Shown here: positions 47,465-59,777 of the stretch, piece after piece | Position numbering within the stretch: position 1 is the stretch's first letter | Layout of the letters: each line of letters starts with the position of its first letter | Assembly (NCBI GenBank): GCA_023614405.1 | Contig: CM042687.1 | Span: forward strand, 262,613,480-262,677,479 | Direction of reading: 5' to 3' | Source: Avena insularis | Taxonomy: Eukaryota > Streptophyta > Magnoliopsida > Poales > Poaceae | Length of the DNA stretch: 64,000 nt | Made by a program: the position numbers and the translations under genes | Notes under the pieces: generated by a model | What the model was told of the DNA's origin: nothing | The model's input: only the letters and a program-made list of their open reading frames with translations | Database searches by the model: none

Positions 47465-48401
47465 CCTAGCTATATTTTTGCCTATGGCGTGTCTCTTCTT
47501 GTCTCCGAAGCGTCATAAAGGTTGTTTCACCGGTTTGCATTTTGGATCAATATTCAAGCTGTGCTCAGGAAGTTCCCTAGGTACACCTTTCATGTCGGCA
47601 GGTTGCCAGGCAAAGATGTCCCTATTCTCATGGAGTAACTCGACAAGCGCTCTTTCCTATTTGGGATCTAGGTTCGTCGCAATGGCGGTGGTCTTGGAGG
47701 CATCGCCTACCACAAGTTCCACCGGCTTGGTTTCGATGGCGGCCTTGAAAGCTGGGGAGGGAGTCAGAAATCTGCTTCTTCGATGCTGGCATCTCCGAGG
47801 CATCGACCTTGCTCTGGATCTCCTTGAATTCTTCGTCGTAGAGGATAGCTTCCGCAAAGGCTGCTTCTCCAATCTCGTAGTCCCTTGCCTTGGTAAAGCT
47901 TCCGGATACGGTGATGACACTGTTTGGCCCTGGTATCTTGAGCTTGTTGTAGACGAAGCATGGCTTGGCCATGAAGGCGTGGAATATGTCGCGTCCGAAT
48001 ATGATGTGGTACACGCTCTTGAAGGGGACCACCTCAAAGGTCATGTGTTATTGGCGGTAATTATTAACATCGCCAAAAGTGACCTGAAGTGTGATGCACC
48101 CAAGGGACCGAGCCTCCTGACCAGGAACTACGCCATGGAAGATGGTGCTGGTCTGCCTTAGGTTTGCCTCTGTCAAGTTCATCTTGTGCAGTGTATCCAG
48201 GTACATGATGTTGATGCTGCTTCCACTATCCACCATACATTTGGTGAACTCATTGCCGTCAATCAGGGGGTTGATGAACATGGCGTACTGGTTCTCCGTA
48301 GGGATGAGGTCTGGGTGATCCTTCTTATCCCAAGTAATTGGAATCTCTGACCAGCATAGGTACTGTGGAACTGGGGGTAGAGTGGCCATCAGAATCCTCA
48401 T
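47465..48401 (-). pseudogene. Tat protease and N-terminal reverse transcriptase
   Basis: The protease signature KCMVDSGSSINIMYLD lies near 48240-48195, followed by PFKSVYHIIFGRDIFHAF near 48025-47975. After a frame change near 47700, the RT entry segment appears (DIFAWQPADMKGVPREL near 47600, then LNIDPKCKPVKQPLRRF) and runs into the Copia insertion at 47465. It continues collinearly at 34498. The stop after the protease core (48046-48048) and the frame change show decay. Confidence 0.85.
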
Positions 48402-50881
48402 AGAGGTCTTCTGTTGTCGGACAGTGGGGGTGCCAAGGAAAGTGTGGAAAACGGCCGCCTTTTCTCGAAGGGGTTCTTGCCCTTGCCATCGCTCTTGGCA
48501 ACGTGCTTGGGGTGAACATCCTCATCCATGTAACTTGAATCCTTGGACTCCTCTTCCTTCTTCTTTCCCTTGCCCTTGCCTCGTGATCTATTTTTCTGAC
48601 TTCGTTTGTAGCTGGACTCCGGGTCCTCCTTGAGATCGTTGACGAACTTGCAATGGCGATTGGTGTGGGTGTCCTTGCCGTTGGAGTCGAGGTGTACGAG
48701 TCACGGCATATCACGGTACTCCTCGTAGGTTTGGGGAATGCGGAGCACTACCGAGGTAGTTTCACTGCCTCCCTGCTGCCCACGACCAGCTCTCCGTCCT
48801 CGGCCATGTTGTCCACCATCACCTCGTCCTGCAAATGTCATAGCGACCATGTCGGAGGTTTGCTTTTATTCTGGTGGGTTCTTCCGCTTGGTGCTATTGT
48901 TCCTCCGAGCTTGAGTTGGAATGGCCATTGCAGGCAGGGAGCCGCGAGCGTCATCATCGGGAGCTGCGGACTCACTGGCTAGCTAAATCATCTGGTTGAG
49001 ATCTAGCTGGTGGCTGTCCTGCAGGCGCTTCAACTTATGTCGGAGCAACGTGCCCCTTTCCAACCCATCAATGAAGGCGGCCATGGCGGTCTGAGCATGC
49101 ACTCCTGCGCAGGAATTCTTCATGTCCAGTCAGCGATAGAGGTAGGCGCGAGATGTCCCGTCTTTCTCCTACATGCACCGCTATAGATCGCTAACAGTAC
49201 AGGGACGTTTGTACGTACCCTCGAAGTTCTTGGTGAACGCTTCTTGCATGTCCAACCAATTGCAGATAGATCTCTCTGGCAAGTCATCAATCCATTGTCG
49301 GGTCATGCCCGCCAACATCAAAGGGAGGTACTTGACGGCGACGTTGGGGTTACCCTGGCGATTTCTACCGCATTGCCGTAATCCTGCAACCATGTAGTTG
49401 GCTTGGCGATGCCGTCATAGGGCTTGATGGTCTTGTCAATCTAGAAACCTTTAGGGTAAGTTGACGACCGTATCACAGGTCCAAAGCAACGTGGTCCCAG
49501 GTATGGTACTTCCCGGGCCTCATGGATCTTGTCCAGACGTGAACGTGCGTCGTATGGCTCCGGGCTTCTTTTCTTCTTCTTGCCATCAGGGGATGGGCCG
49601 CGTGAATGACGCGGGCCTCCTCTGCCATGGTAGCTGCTTGGTGGCGATGGAGGCGAAGGTGGCGGTGGGTTAGCCTTCTTGCTGTTACCCTCCTGCAACG
49701 CCTCACGCTTGTCGTGGTTGCTTGTCGGACGCGGAGGGTCATGGCGCGACCTGCTCTTGTGTCCTTGGTTGCGCTCCCCATCATGACAGGTCTGCTCCGT
49801 GTTGTCGTGGATGATGATGCCACTCTGCCTTGGCAGGGGCATATCCGTACGACGGTGAGCCTTGGGGTCTTCATGATGTCGGGGAGAGCGGGGCGATGGA
49901 GATGGGCGACGAGGTTAAGCCTTACCTCCATGGTCGGAGGATATGGGGATAGTGTCCTTCCTGTTGCGCGCATCCCTCTGTCTTTGTTCTGATGAACCTG
50001 TCTGGGACCCGACATCGAGAGGAGATCGATCCCTTGGTGGCTTATGCTGGCTAGACTGGAAAAACGCTGGGTCAGACTCAAGCCTCTGAGAGTTGGTCTT
50101 TTCCTGTTGTTTCACCGCCTTGGCCACAAGGTCATAGACCTGATCCACAGCTACGGGTGATCCATCCTATTCCAGAAGGGTCTTGGCGACAATGAGGTTG
50201 AGAAGAGGAGTGGGCATCACCTGCCTGCCTTCACTATCAATGTATGGCTTGGCCTGTGCCGGCTTCGGGGAGCCCATCCTAGGTTTCGCCGCACACTAGG
50301 ATCATTGATGATGCGAGTCGGAGCTTTCTTAGCCTTCTGCTGCTGTAGAAGGGTCTTGTACTCGGCCTCCATGGGTCTAGCTTTCTCTATTGACTTCTGC
50401 GCGTTTTGAAGATTTCGATCCAGCTTAGCGCCTTGCTCCGCGATGGCCTGCGCCTCCTCTAGCAGCTGCTGGCGCTTCTCGTCAAGCTGGACTACATTGC
50501 GAATATGAGCCACGGTCATGGGCTCGACGAGGAGATTGTCGTACATCACTATATCAGCTGGAGTGACTTGGGCAGCAGCAGACGTAGATGCTGGAGGCGG
50601 TGGGTTTGCGGTGTTGTTGTTGCTCGGACCGGTGCCGAGTTCCTCCGGCAGCTGCACTGGGTTAGGCGGAGGAGGCATGACCTTTGCGCGATCATTGTCG
50701 GCAGCAACAGGCGGTCCCTTCCCCTTGTCCAGCGTTGTAGGCGGAGCTCGTCCGGGTTGATCTTCATCCATCGCCGTCCCAATGGCGACGAACACCTCTC
50801 GGGACGTGACAGCGTTGTTGTCCTACTCGTCGCGCTTGTAATCCTCCACCATCTCCTGCATGGCAGAATCTAGCTCCTCCG
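48402..50881 (-). pseudogene. Tat gag, 5' truncated
   Basis: The N-terminal part (50861 to 50217) has an in-frame TAG at 50823-50825. It then has a proline-rich stretch and a coiled coil (DEKRQQLLEEAQAIAEQGAKL). A basic/serine-arginine-rich stretch follows (about 50150-49440). The capsid domain is recognisable at 49330-49190 (LPLMLAGMTRQWIDDLPE, AFTKNFEGTY). Several frameshifts (near 50225, 49900, 49430 and 49150) separate the parts. The sequence stops at about 50881 with no leader, PBS or 5' LTR. Multiple long frames on the opposite strand (47412-50873) are shadows. Confidence 0.8.
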
Positions 50882-52981
50882 GGCTTATATACGATTCATC
50901 TAAACTAAATATGGAGACCATATGCGGGCTTTTCTAGTCTTATATTGGTCCCATTTAAATTTGTGCATCGAACCGATTACATGTTTTGCCTTGATAAGAC
51001 AACATTTAAATTGCGGGGTATATAAATAACTTAAACCACATAATTAATTGTCGGGACCCCGATTTCGCTTAATATTGACTAATTACATCGCCCTTTTACC
51101 ATGTCACACATCATACATGCATCATGCCCGATCTTCTACCTTAGTATTAAATAATGCATCCGGTGTTTCTTTTAGTGCTTCGCTTCTTCACGGATTGGGC
51201 CGATGAGTTGATGCGAGTATCGACCCGATCTTCGGATGAACCTTCGACAATGTTTTCAGGCGAGCATTCTCCCCTTGCTACCTATCTTACTTTTATAGTC
51301 TTTATTTCCTCTTGTTGATCTATTGCTATATGTGTTGCGATGTTGCAGTTTTCGTACCCGTGATATCCCTTGCAGCCTCTATATTGCCTTGGACACATCC
51401 TATTACCTGTTGTTTGGTAGATAGTCAGCCTTGTGAGTCGTAGTTGCTTGCGCAGGTGTTGTTTCGCGTCGTCAATGTTCCACAGTTTTTGGAGAAATGT
51501 CTCATACTTAATGGTGGAGATGGTTATGGCTTTAATTACTGTTTAATAAATAAAATTGAAATTAGGTAAATAATGCATAGGCACTGGTGGGTAATAGAAA
51601 AAATTTGGTTTTTAACCGCCCACTTGTGTCCAACTAGGACCCGAGTTCTTGACACCTGTTCTGAGATCGAGCGCGCTAACTACAGGTGGGGTGTGTTGGC
51701 ACCCCCATCGATTTAGTACCTGATTTCAAAGTACTGTACTGGGGGCCATAAACTAGTTCGCGGTGTTATTACTATCATGTACTTATGACATGCTTTACTG
51801 CTTTATTTACTATTGCGCGTGGAGCACCTGTACTGTTTTGGATTGTGGCACGATTCCGCGGTACCGACAAGCCCAGTCACACTTTCGGGTTCCCAGTCGT
51901 TTACAACCGTTCTCGCAAACCCTGGATCCGTCTCGGCGACTGGCCGACTTCGTTACGGGTAGCTAAGTGGGGTGGCCCCCATGTTCTTGCTTTGGGTCTG
52001 GGAAACATCGTGTCTGAAACCCCGTAGACATACCGTTGGGTGTATGTTTTGTGATCTTGTACCTACCTGATCTGACAACAAAGGGTGTAGGTGCGTGTGG
52101 AAACTTTGGTGCACCCCTGTAGGGTTAAATCTTTCTAAAAGCTGTGTCCACGGTTATGGACGACTTGGAGCATAGTATCTCGATTATAGACAACAATAAC
52201 TAAAGTAGTGCTATAAATTTGACGTTGGAATGACCAGTAATCAGCTTCACTGTAACGAAATGGCTAAATAAAGGTACCAACAACTGCTGGGTGTTTGAAT
52301 GTCTCATGCTATATGTATATGACTAGTAAGTATCACAACTACAACAGAATGGTTAACTAAAAGTGCCCACTGCTTATTATATCAGGATGACTCATGCTAT
52401 CTATACCTGACTAGTAATTGCTGCAACTATAATGGAATGAATAAAACTGTCAACAGTGTGAGTTCCTCGGTTGACTTCCTTCTTTGGTCTCGAGGGGGAA
52501 ATACTAGGATGGGTATGCTTGGTGTTAGTATCAGGTTGGATCCGAATAGGTCTTTCTTAACTCCCTCTGATAGCCGCCAGTTGTATCAAGTTTCTATAGG
52601 TTGTTTAGTGCATGCTGCGATGCCGCTTCAGTCCACCATACCTATGTAGGCGAGGACCGCCGAATTCTAAGACTCACCGTGTACTGGCCTCGGTACTGAC
52701 CGCTCTCTTTTTCCTTTGCCCTTTGCCGGCACCCCTTTTGTTCTAGAAGGTTTTGAGATCGACCTCGTTAGCAGGGTTACCCTTCCGGCTGGGCCTGGGC
52801 AGGGTTATGGACGTTATTGGTTATTCTTCAGGGCTCTTAGCTCAATTTGGATCTTTGTACTGTATATCTGTATTCTTGACTCTTGGGGTCCTTGTTGTAT
52901 ATATCTGTTCCGTGGGTTCCATCGTGGACTATTGTGTAATGATATTACTTTGTTTTCCACCCGCACAAAAGTGCCTGGTGG
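50882..52981 (+). repeat. Truncated LTR of the LARD-like family
   Basis: It aligns with 19040-21150 and 23870-25985 of the LARD-like LTR at clearly lower identity (many substitutions), so it is an older copy. It begins inside the LTR at CGATTCATCT and ends at GTGCCTGGTGG, where a new sequence starts with TGTAACATCC. Neither LTR terminus remains. The frames at 51763-52027 and 52437-52994 are repeat sequence. Confidence 0.85.
52109..52172 (+). other. Conserved LTR block (copy in the older LTR fragment)
   Basis: The core at 52144-52161 is GTGTCCACGGTTATGGAC, one base different from the younger copies. Its neighbours are more diverged, so the core looks better preserved than its surroundings. 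Confidence 0.65.
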
Positions 52982-55900
52982 TGTAACATCCTAGCATTAG
53001 AGCTTAGAAATAAGCTGAACCCATATGTGTGCATTGCAAAATCTGAATAATTTTGCGCTTTTGTACAAAACTTGTCAAGGTGATTAAAGCTTCTCTCAAT
53101 TTGATGGAATTGAAGTAGATCATCAAGTTGATTGTGATAAGTTTCAATATGACCTTTTCTAAAACCTTATTTTGGGTAAGGAATATTTGATATAAGGGTA
53201 GATCAAATGTAATAAAATTAAACCATAATACATTTCTTACTGATTAATATCTGATCCTTAAGTGATCATTCCATAGTTTTCATTACAACAACCCATGAAT
53301 ACCAAGTTATGGATATAATTCAAGTAACAATAATGTAATAACTAACTCTTGACCTATTTTAATCTTATCTATTTCTACCATGAGCATCATGGTAATACAA
53401 CCTTAACTCTTTAGTGAGTTTGAGTAGGAAAGAAACCAAGTCAAGATTATTCACCACATATCTTTCTTTCCCTATCAATCCTTATCATCTCTATTGAATC
53501 ATATTCTAATATCTATGTTCATCAATGTTGAGTAATCAATATTGATTCACCAATTCTTAACCTATAAATTCTTGATCTATCAATTCTTGCTCTTACCATA
53601 ACAATCAATTTAAACCTATAAAGAAGGAAGTAAGAAGAGATAAGTAGTAATGCTAGGTTTAGGTATCATCTATAGGAGTGGAGTGATTGAAGGGAGTTAA
53701 ATCAATGTGAAAATGGTGGAGTAACTCACTACTGAATAGATAGAAGAGTTATTTGAAATAAAGATATATGTGGTAACAAAGAGGATCATAAGGATGAATA
53801 TTGAAGATAGTTACCAAGGACGAATCCTATTGGATCAAGTAGGCATAATCAATATATAGTATCTCTTAATCCAATAGAGATATTCATAAGATAATTATAT
53901 ACAACTGTAATGTTGTATTGATAAAGGCCTTGATTAGCCAATTGGAATCCTAAACTATAAATGATCAAAGAATTAGAATGATCATGCACAAGTCACTAAG
54001 CGTGAATGATTATATCATGTATAAGTGACATCAATGGATAGGACATGATTAAACCCTAGTATAGATAGGTTGTCTTAGGTTAGTCATTACAAGTCACAAA
54101 GTTACAATGTGAAGTTGGAGTGTGAGTCACTAAGGTAACTAAAGTTAAGATAGTATAACCAAGCTCATACTAAAGAAGCATTAAGTTAGAGAAGTAGAAT
54201 ATTCCTCTTAGAGAGTACTAAACACTTGAGGTGAAGTAGAATTTAATATATACATCTATTAGAGTTATATTAGTGTTGGATTCATTAGAAATATCCTAGA
54301 GATAAGAATTATATTTATGAGGATATCATATCGAGCTTTAGTGTCAAGCACATTGGATTTATAAATGGATTTAGAAGAATAAAAGGTGGATAAGAATATT
54401 CTTGTGAAGAAAAGCTCATCATGTTAACACATGATGATGGATAGGAATAAGTAGTATATCTAGGAAAGGAATTCCTTAATTATAAGTCCAGAACTATGAA
54501 ATATGGAAGATAGGAATTCTTGGTAAACATTCAACCTTAATTCTATAACCAAACATAATATCCATTACATATGTCTGATCTATCATTCTATTTCCAAAAT
54601 GGCTTATAGGAATATTTTTCTATATCAAATCACTTAAGCACATCTTTGTCATTTTCCACCATCATGATCATAGGTGCGTAGGAACTATATTTATCAATTC
54701 TTTATCATAAGTTAGCCTAAAGAACAACCCCACTATTTTATCCTGGATGGTGATACCATTCATGAACACAAGCATGAGGACAATATGACTTAACCATTAA
54801 TTTTTATCCATGCTTATAAAAGAATATGAGTATATTAAATCTCCTAAGAACTTATGGTAAGCATTTTCAATTCAAACCCTAACTCCTATGTTAATTATAA
54901 TAAAATATATACCTTGTTATTTCCTAGATTCATGGGAGTAATATTAACCATATTAATTCCTTAGTATATGATGCATCAAATAATGATATAGGATCATTAT
55001 AATAAAAATTTCCCTCCAAACTATAAGTTAACTAGAATTAAGTTTTATAAACGAATAAGGAAATATCCTAATATAAATCCATGGTTTATTATGGAAAGAA
55101 AATTAATAACAGAGGCCCTTACAAAATATTAAAAGGATCTACATAAAGAAAATAAAGAAATATAACATTATTTAATAAAAGCTCACAAAATGATACTAAA
55201 TACATTTTGATATTGCTACAATTATTTAGCAAGTAATTTCTATAAAGAAAAGCTAACAAATGTGTGGATACAAGATTAGAAACAAAACAGAAATGTAAAA
55301 GAATAAAAAAGAAGAGGATTTGGTCCAGAAACTACGTCGAGGCCCATTTCCCTCTCTGCTTATCTACCGCCCACAAGTAGTAGCACACACGTCTCGCTCA
55401 CTTTACTATGGCCCAACAACGAGCCCAGCTCGTCACCACAGTGGCTGATGGGTGGGACATCGACAGGGACTGCGGTTTGAGTTTGAAATTATGCTAGGGG
55501 GTTTTCCGCAAAATGCCGTCATCGTCTTCTTTGTCTACTAGAAGCTGCTCGGTGGCAGTGGCCGATGCCATTCGTCGCCGCCGTGCGCTGCGATGCTCGC
55601 CTCCGACACCCTGGGAGGTGATAAAGACGCCACCCGATGCTACTCCTCGTCCTCTCCCACTCGCCCACACACACACACTCTCTCAGTTTTCTCTTCTTAA
55701 CTGAAACCCTATCCTCAACCGCCGATGCACGCCGTCGTCTGGAGACCACCCTAGAGCCGTACAAGGATGATGTGCCTCCGTGCCATCTTCTCCGACTCCG
55801 ACAGAGACCATCGTCAACGATTAGACCGCTCCCGACCACCTTCGGCTTCGCGAGCCTTTCGTCATGCTCCTGGTGAGCCCCTGAACCTCGTGGTCCTGTC

Positions 55901-57290
55901 TGATTCATTGTTCGCGCGCCGTAGTTATCGACCCACGAGGACTCTAACCGTACCGTCGCAAAAGCTCGCCGCCGGCCATCCTCAGGTGACCATTTCAGGG
56001 CAGCGCGGCCACCATTCGAATTGCCTTTGTCTTCCGCGTCCAAACTTCCTAACCTCGCAAACGCATGTGCATCCTGTCGCCGGATTCGAGCACCACCTGT
56101 AGGTTTCCCCATTGTCGACGTAAGCCTTACGTCATTCTCACGTCACCGCTGCTCAGTTAGTTGGTTTGACCCAGTCTTTACACATGTGGCGCATGACGTG
56201 GTACTGACCCCACTGGTCAGTGACCTTGGGTAGGTTTAGGCTTGGCATCAAAATTATTTCCTGTTTAGGAAATAGATAAAACATTATAAGATCAAATATA
56301 AATATTTTCTGAAATGTAATAAAATGATTAAAACTTGTAAATTCAATAACTTTTGTTTTATAATTCAGAAAAATATGTTTAATATATGATTTTTTTAGAA
56401 AATAAAATATATAACTTAATTATATTACCAAATATTATTATGTTAATTATTTAGATAAATATTATTTAATAAAGGTTTATAAGTGATAAAACTTTGATAA
56501 TTCATAATTTAATAATGGTAAATGCTAAAAATATAAATAATATATCAAAATTCTTAGAAAAATAAGAACTATAACTTAATACCATAATCATGTATTATTA
56601 TTTCACTTAATAAAATATCTATTATTTATGAGGTACTTATATAGTAATAAATTTTATAAAAATCATATCTTAATATTTTTAAATCACAAAAATAAATGTA
56701 ATATATCAAAATGATCACAAAAATAATATTTACATGTTAAAAATATAACATTCCATTTTTGAGGTAAATAAAAAATTAATACCCTAATAACTTGAATTTA
56801 AACCTAATTTCCTTAATTAATAATTCATATAAGGGTAAATAAATCTGCTAATATTTCTAAAATTAGCCAAATAAAGTCTAATAAATAGTATTAGTCTCAA
56901 ATGTTGATAATGTGAAGTCAAAATGGGTCAACACATTTTGAATACAATTTAATTGAATTATCATTCAACCCTAAGTATAGATCATTTTCTAAAAAGGTTC
57001 TTATCAATTATAAAATCTTCAAGAATGATATTTTTAACCAAATAGAACCTTTTACCATTGTTTCAATCACAAATTTATAAACATACCAAAACACTATAGT
57101 GAATCCATAAGTAGTTAAGTAATATTATTTCTTGGATACAAATTATTACCACCCATTTATAAGAAGGTAAATACTTCTATTCAATCATACTCTGAAGAAA
57201 ACATAATCCAAGTAAAAGTGTTACCAATCTTAGTTAACCCCAGGAAAACAATATAAAGTAAACAAGATACAAATATCATAAGCATTACAC
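52982..57290 (+). repeat. AT-rich LTR-like sequence of unknown family
   Basis: It starts with a typical grass Gypsy LTR head (TGTAACATCC) exactly where the previous LTR fragment breaks off. The left flank is GGTGG (52977-52981), but I could not find the matching right duplication or a convincing CA end. Composition is very AT-rich at 53000-55290 and 56230-57290, with a GC-rich island at 55320-56230 like the transcribed part of large LTRs. No pol or gag motif is present. The frames at 55494-56233 show no domain. The right limit at about 57290 is a guess. Confidence 0.35.
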
Positions 57291-57537
57291 CTGAAGCCCA
57301 TCTATGTTCTTAAAGTTAACTTTAAGTCTATAAGCCTTTAAATATAATGCTAAAACCTTGTTATTTGTTTTATAGTTAACTTTGGTCTGCTATAATTAAG
57401 TCGTAAAGCATCTCAAGTCCAAAATATTTAAGCAAGCACAAACAACATCGAACACATCTGATTAACCAGAAAGATTGTTTAAACCATAGAAAAGAAATCT
57501 TTTCTTCAAATGTTATTCTTTTTGCCACTTCAAACAA

Positions 57538-57810
57538 CAAGTCTTACCATAGGATTTTTCCATAATGAAGCCATTTGTATGAAAGAAATGATACCTCCAA
57601 AAAATTTATGGATTGCATACCTACACCCCAATCCCATAGGAATCTCAACATCCAGTTTTTACACTGATTTGCGTAGGATTGAGGCACTTTTCCTATGTGT
57701 TCGATGTGTTTCACGCCTGCAGATTTGCTCTGTTTTGCAATTCTTTGTTTTGTACATGCGACCCTGTTAAATTCCTGTGTTTTGAAATCCCGTGATCTAA
57801 AGAATCCCTA
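57538..57810. mobile_element. Probable miniature transposon (grass MITE with CCATAGGATTTTT end)
   Basis: The left part reads CTTACCATAGGATTTTTCC and the right part AATTCCTGTGTTTTGAAATC. These resemble the two ends of a common grass MITE type that carries phrases such as TTTTCCTATGTG and CCCATAGGAAT inside. Terminal repeats are too eroded to set the ends. The plus frame at 57510-57770 is probably chance. Confidence 0.4.
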
Positions 57811-58401
57811 AGTTCTCTTTAAATTTGTCATTCGATCTTTTGGTGAGAGTTTGTGATGATTAGGCGTCAAGCCCTAAGTATATTCAATTTAATGTGAGTA
57901 CTACTACTAGTACTGTACTACTATTACTACTCTACATTGGATAGTTTTACGGAGTACTAGTATATTTTACATGTGGCGAGATATTGTAGAAGCCTGATCA
58001 CACAAAAAATTGTAGAAGCCTCCGGGTTATGTAATTCCACTCTAATTTTTCGTTGCTCGGATAGAATCTTGTCCATTGCTTTGACAAGACATTACTATAG
58101 ACCTTTGGTGGATCTTAAAAATATTTACAGCTACTTGCTCGATCGCTAGCATGGTGGACTACCCATAGTCTACTCCGAGAGACTTACGTTTTCCCTCCTA
58201 CTACGGCAGAGCATTCATCCTTCCAGGTGGGTCTTTGGATGGACCGACGAGATTGTTCAAAGGGCGGCAACGAGACCTAGACCTTGACATCTTGCTTCCA
58301 CTATTCACTCTCTTCCTACTAGTACTACCTCGCTCGACCTTCGCAGAAACCATTTCCTTCCCTATTACTCCTCCCTTGATTCTTTACTTCTTCATCCAGC
58401 G
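57811..58401 (+). other. Non-coding sequence upstream of the 58402 gene fragment
   Basis: No gene is recognised. A short stretch of ACTACTACTAG-type repeats lies near 57900-57940. The part 58163-58254 shares two phrases (ATAGTCTACTC and TTGGATGGACCGAC) with 60115-60226, spaced 71 and 90 bases apart, so the two places may be diverged copies of one sequence. A C/T-rich leader-like stretch precedes 58402. Confidence 0.3.
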
Positions 58402-59077
58402 ATGTCAAAAAATAACCTATCTCGTCGGAAGAACAGCAAGATGGCGGTGGATAAACCCCGCTGGTAGGGGGGCCTGCAGGCTGGGGCCGAGAAATCGGAC
58501 CAGCAATGGGGCAAGGGATCCTCCTCGCGCATGTATCTGAAGAGCAGCTATCACCAGGACCAAGAGTCCGGGTAGGTGTTTGTACTTTCTTTGATTCCTG
58601 GGATGTACGATTGAACCGTCTTTCTACATATTCCAGGCCAGGCGGCTCGAGCGTCAAATTTCCACCCCATGGGTCGATAGCACGACAAATATCTCTGACT
58701 TTTACAATGACATCATGCCCGCTCTCTGTCGAAAAAAAGAGGTACGTACTATACATGTAGTGGCATTTTTATGTTCTTCTCCGCATGCACTCCATGCATG
58801 CTCCGTTACTGATGATGGATTTTCCATGTAGGAATTCACGGTGATAATCTTAGGCAAACTAGATGAAATCAACAGCCATAACATGAAAATTCTGCAGAAA
58901 AACTTCGATCTCAACCTGGAGTGTGATCGCCTTCGAGTCGATCTAGATTTTAAAAAGTGGCTTGCACGATCTTATAAGCATGACTCCTCAACCCTTCGCG
59001 CTTAGTGCAGTAATTTGAAGAAGGAAGTCACCGAGCTCCGCAGCCAACATCTACCATTGCGGAGGTCGTTGAGGTGA
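58402..59077 (+). pseudogene. Decayed three-exon gene fragment, function unknown
   Basis: Candidate exons are 58402-58571, 58637-58741 and 58832-59077, with introns GTAGGT...TTCCAG and GTACGT...CATGTAG. Exons 2 and 3 join in one frame (ARRLERQIST ... MPALCRKKE, then EFTVIILGKLDEINSHN) and encode a charged, helix-like peptide. Exon 3 has a TAG at 59003-59005 and ends at TGA 59075. Exon 1 (MSKNNLSRRKNSK from 58402) has a TAG at 58465 and does not join in phase. I recognise no family. It may be a pseudogene or a gene piece captured by a transposon. Confidence 0.35.
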
Positions 59078-59777
59078 CGCCCCAATAATTAAGGAAGGGA
59101 GAAGCCTTCTCATGTTGGCCTTCGAGCTCACGACCATTGTGGAGGTCATGCCTCCGAAGGGCGGCCATAGTGTTGCAATCGCCGAATCTGAGACAGTGAA
59201 ATGTTTAGCTTTGGAGTTGGAATTGGTAGGAAGGGAGAAGCCTTCCACTGGCCCTTTTTTGGTTTCTCATCCGTTTTTACATAATTATATTCCACTCTTA
59301 TTAGCAATTGAATGCGCTCCATGGAGCTTTTTGTTAACGATAGTACTAGTTACTAGCTAATTCTTTGTATGGTAGCCCACTAAATTATTAATTCCATTCT
59401 TGTTGTATTCATGGGAGGATGAGATGGTTGGTTGATAACTGTTGCATGCTCTGTTTAATGGGTGGTGCATCCATTTGGTTTTGACTCGACTCCACTTTTT
59501 CCTATACGGTGCACATAGAATATCATCAGATTGGTTCATGCAAGATAGAGGATAGAGGTAAAATAATTTTTATATTCCTCATGGGTAAATTATCTGTGTT
59601 GATTAGCGACAGTCATCAGCGGATGACACAAAAAAATGATCTGTCACTCAATCAACAAAAGAAATGGAGCTTGTGCGCGCATGCATGCAACTCAGTAACT
59701 AGACTGTAAATATACAAAGAGTAAGAGTAATATGATCAACCCAATAGAATCCACTTAATACACGATGCATGTAACTC
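59078..59777. other. No gene seen; short direct repeat
   Basis: The 18-base phrase AGGAAGGGAGAAGCCTTC occurs at 59092-59109 and 59228-59245 and can fold into a small hairpin. Frames at 59112-59360 and 59509-59709 have no recognisable features. Confidence 0.35.

Larger units (their letters stand above)
27637..50881 (-). mobile_element. Tat-lineage Ty3/Gypsy retrotransposon, truncated and interrupted
   Basis: In element order (minus strand) it has gag (50881-48402), protease, RT, a decayed RNase H, a second RNase H, integrase and a 3' region carrying an antisense spliced ORF. The second RNase H and the antisense ORF are hallmarks of the Tat lineage. Its 5' LTR and leader are missing: gag ends abruptly at about 50881 against an LTR fragment of another family. 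Its 3' end was interrupted at 27637 by the Tekay element and lies left of the window. A SIRE-type Copia element splits the RT region (34504-47464). It is the oldest layer of the nest here. Confidence 0.88.

Noticed and set aside
47412..50873. Plus-strand frames of up to 249 codons opposite Tat gag and protease
   Set aside because: They are shadows of the minus-strand gag-pol, where protease and capsid motifs are clear.
58225..58234. GGTGG after TTCCA as right target duplication of the 52982 element
   Set aside because: The five bases match GGTGG at 52977-52981, but the following sequence does not continue the interrupted LTR, so the match is likely chance.
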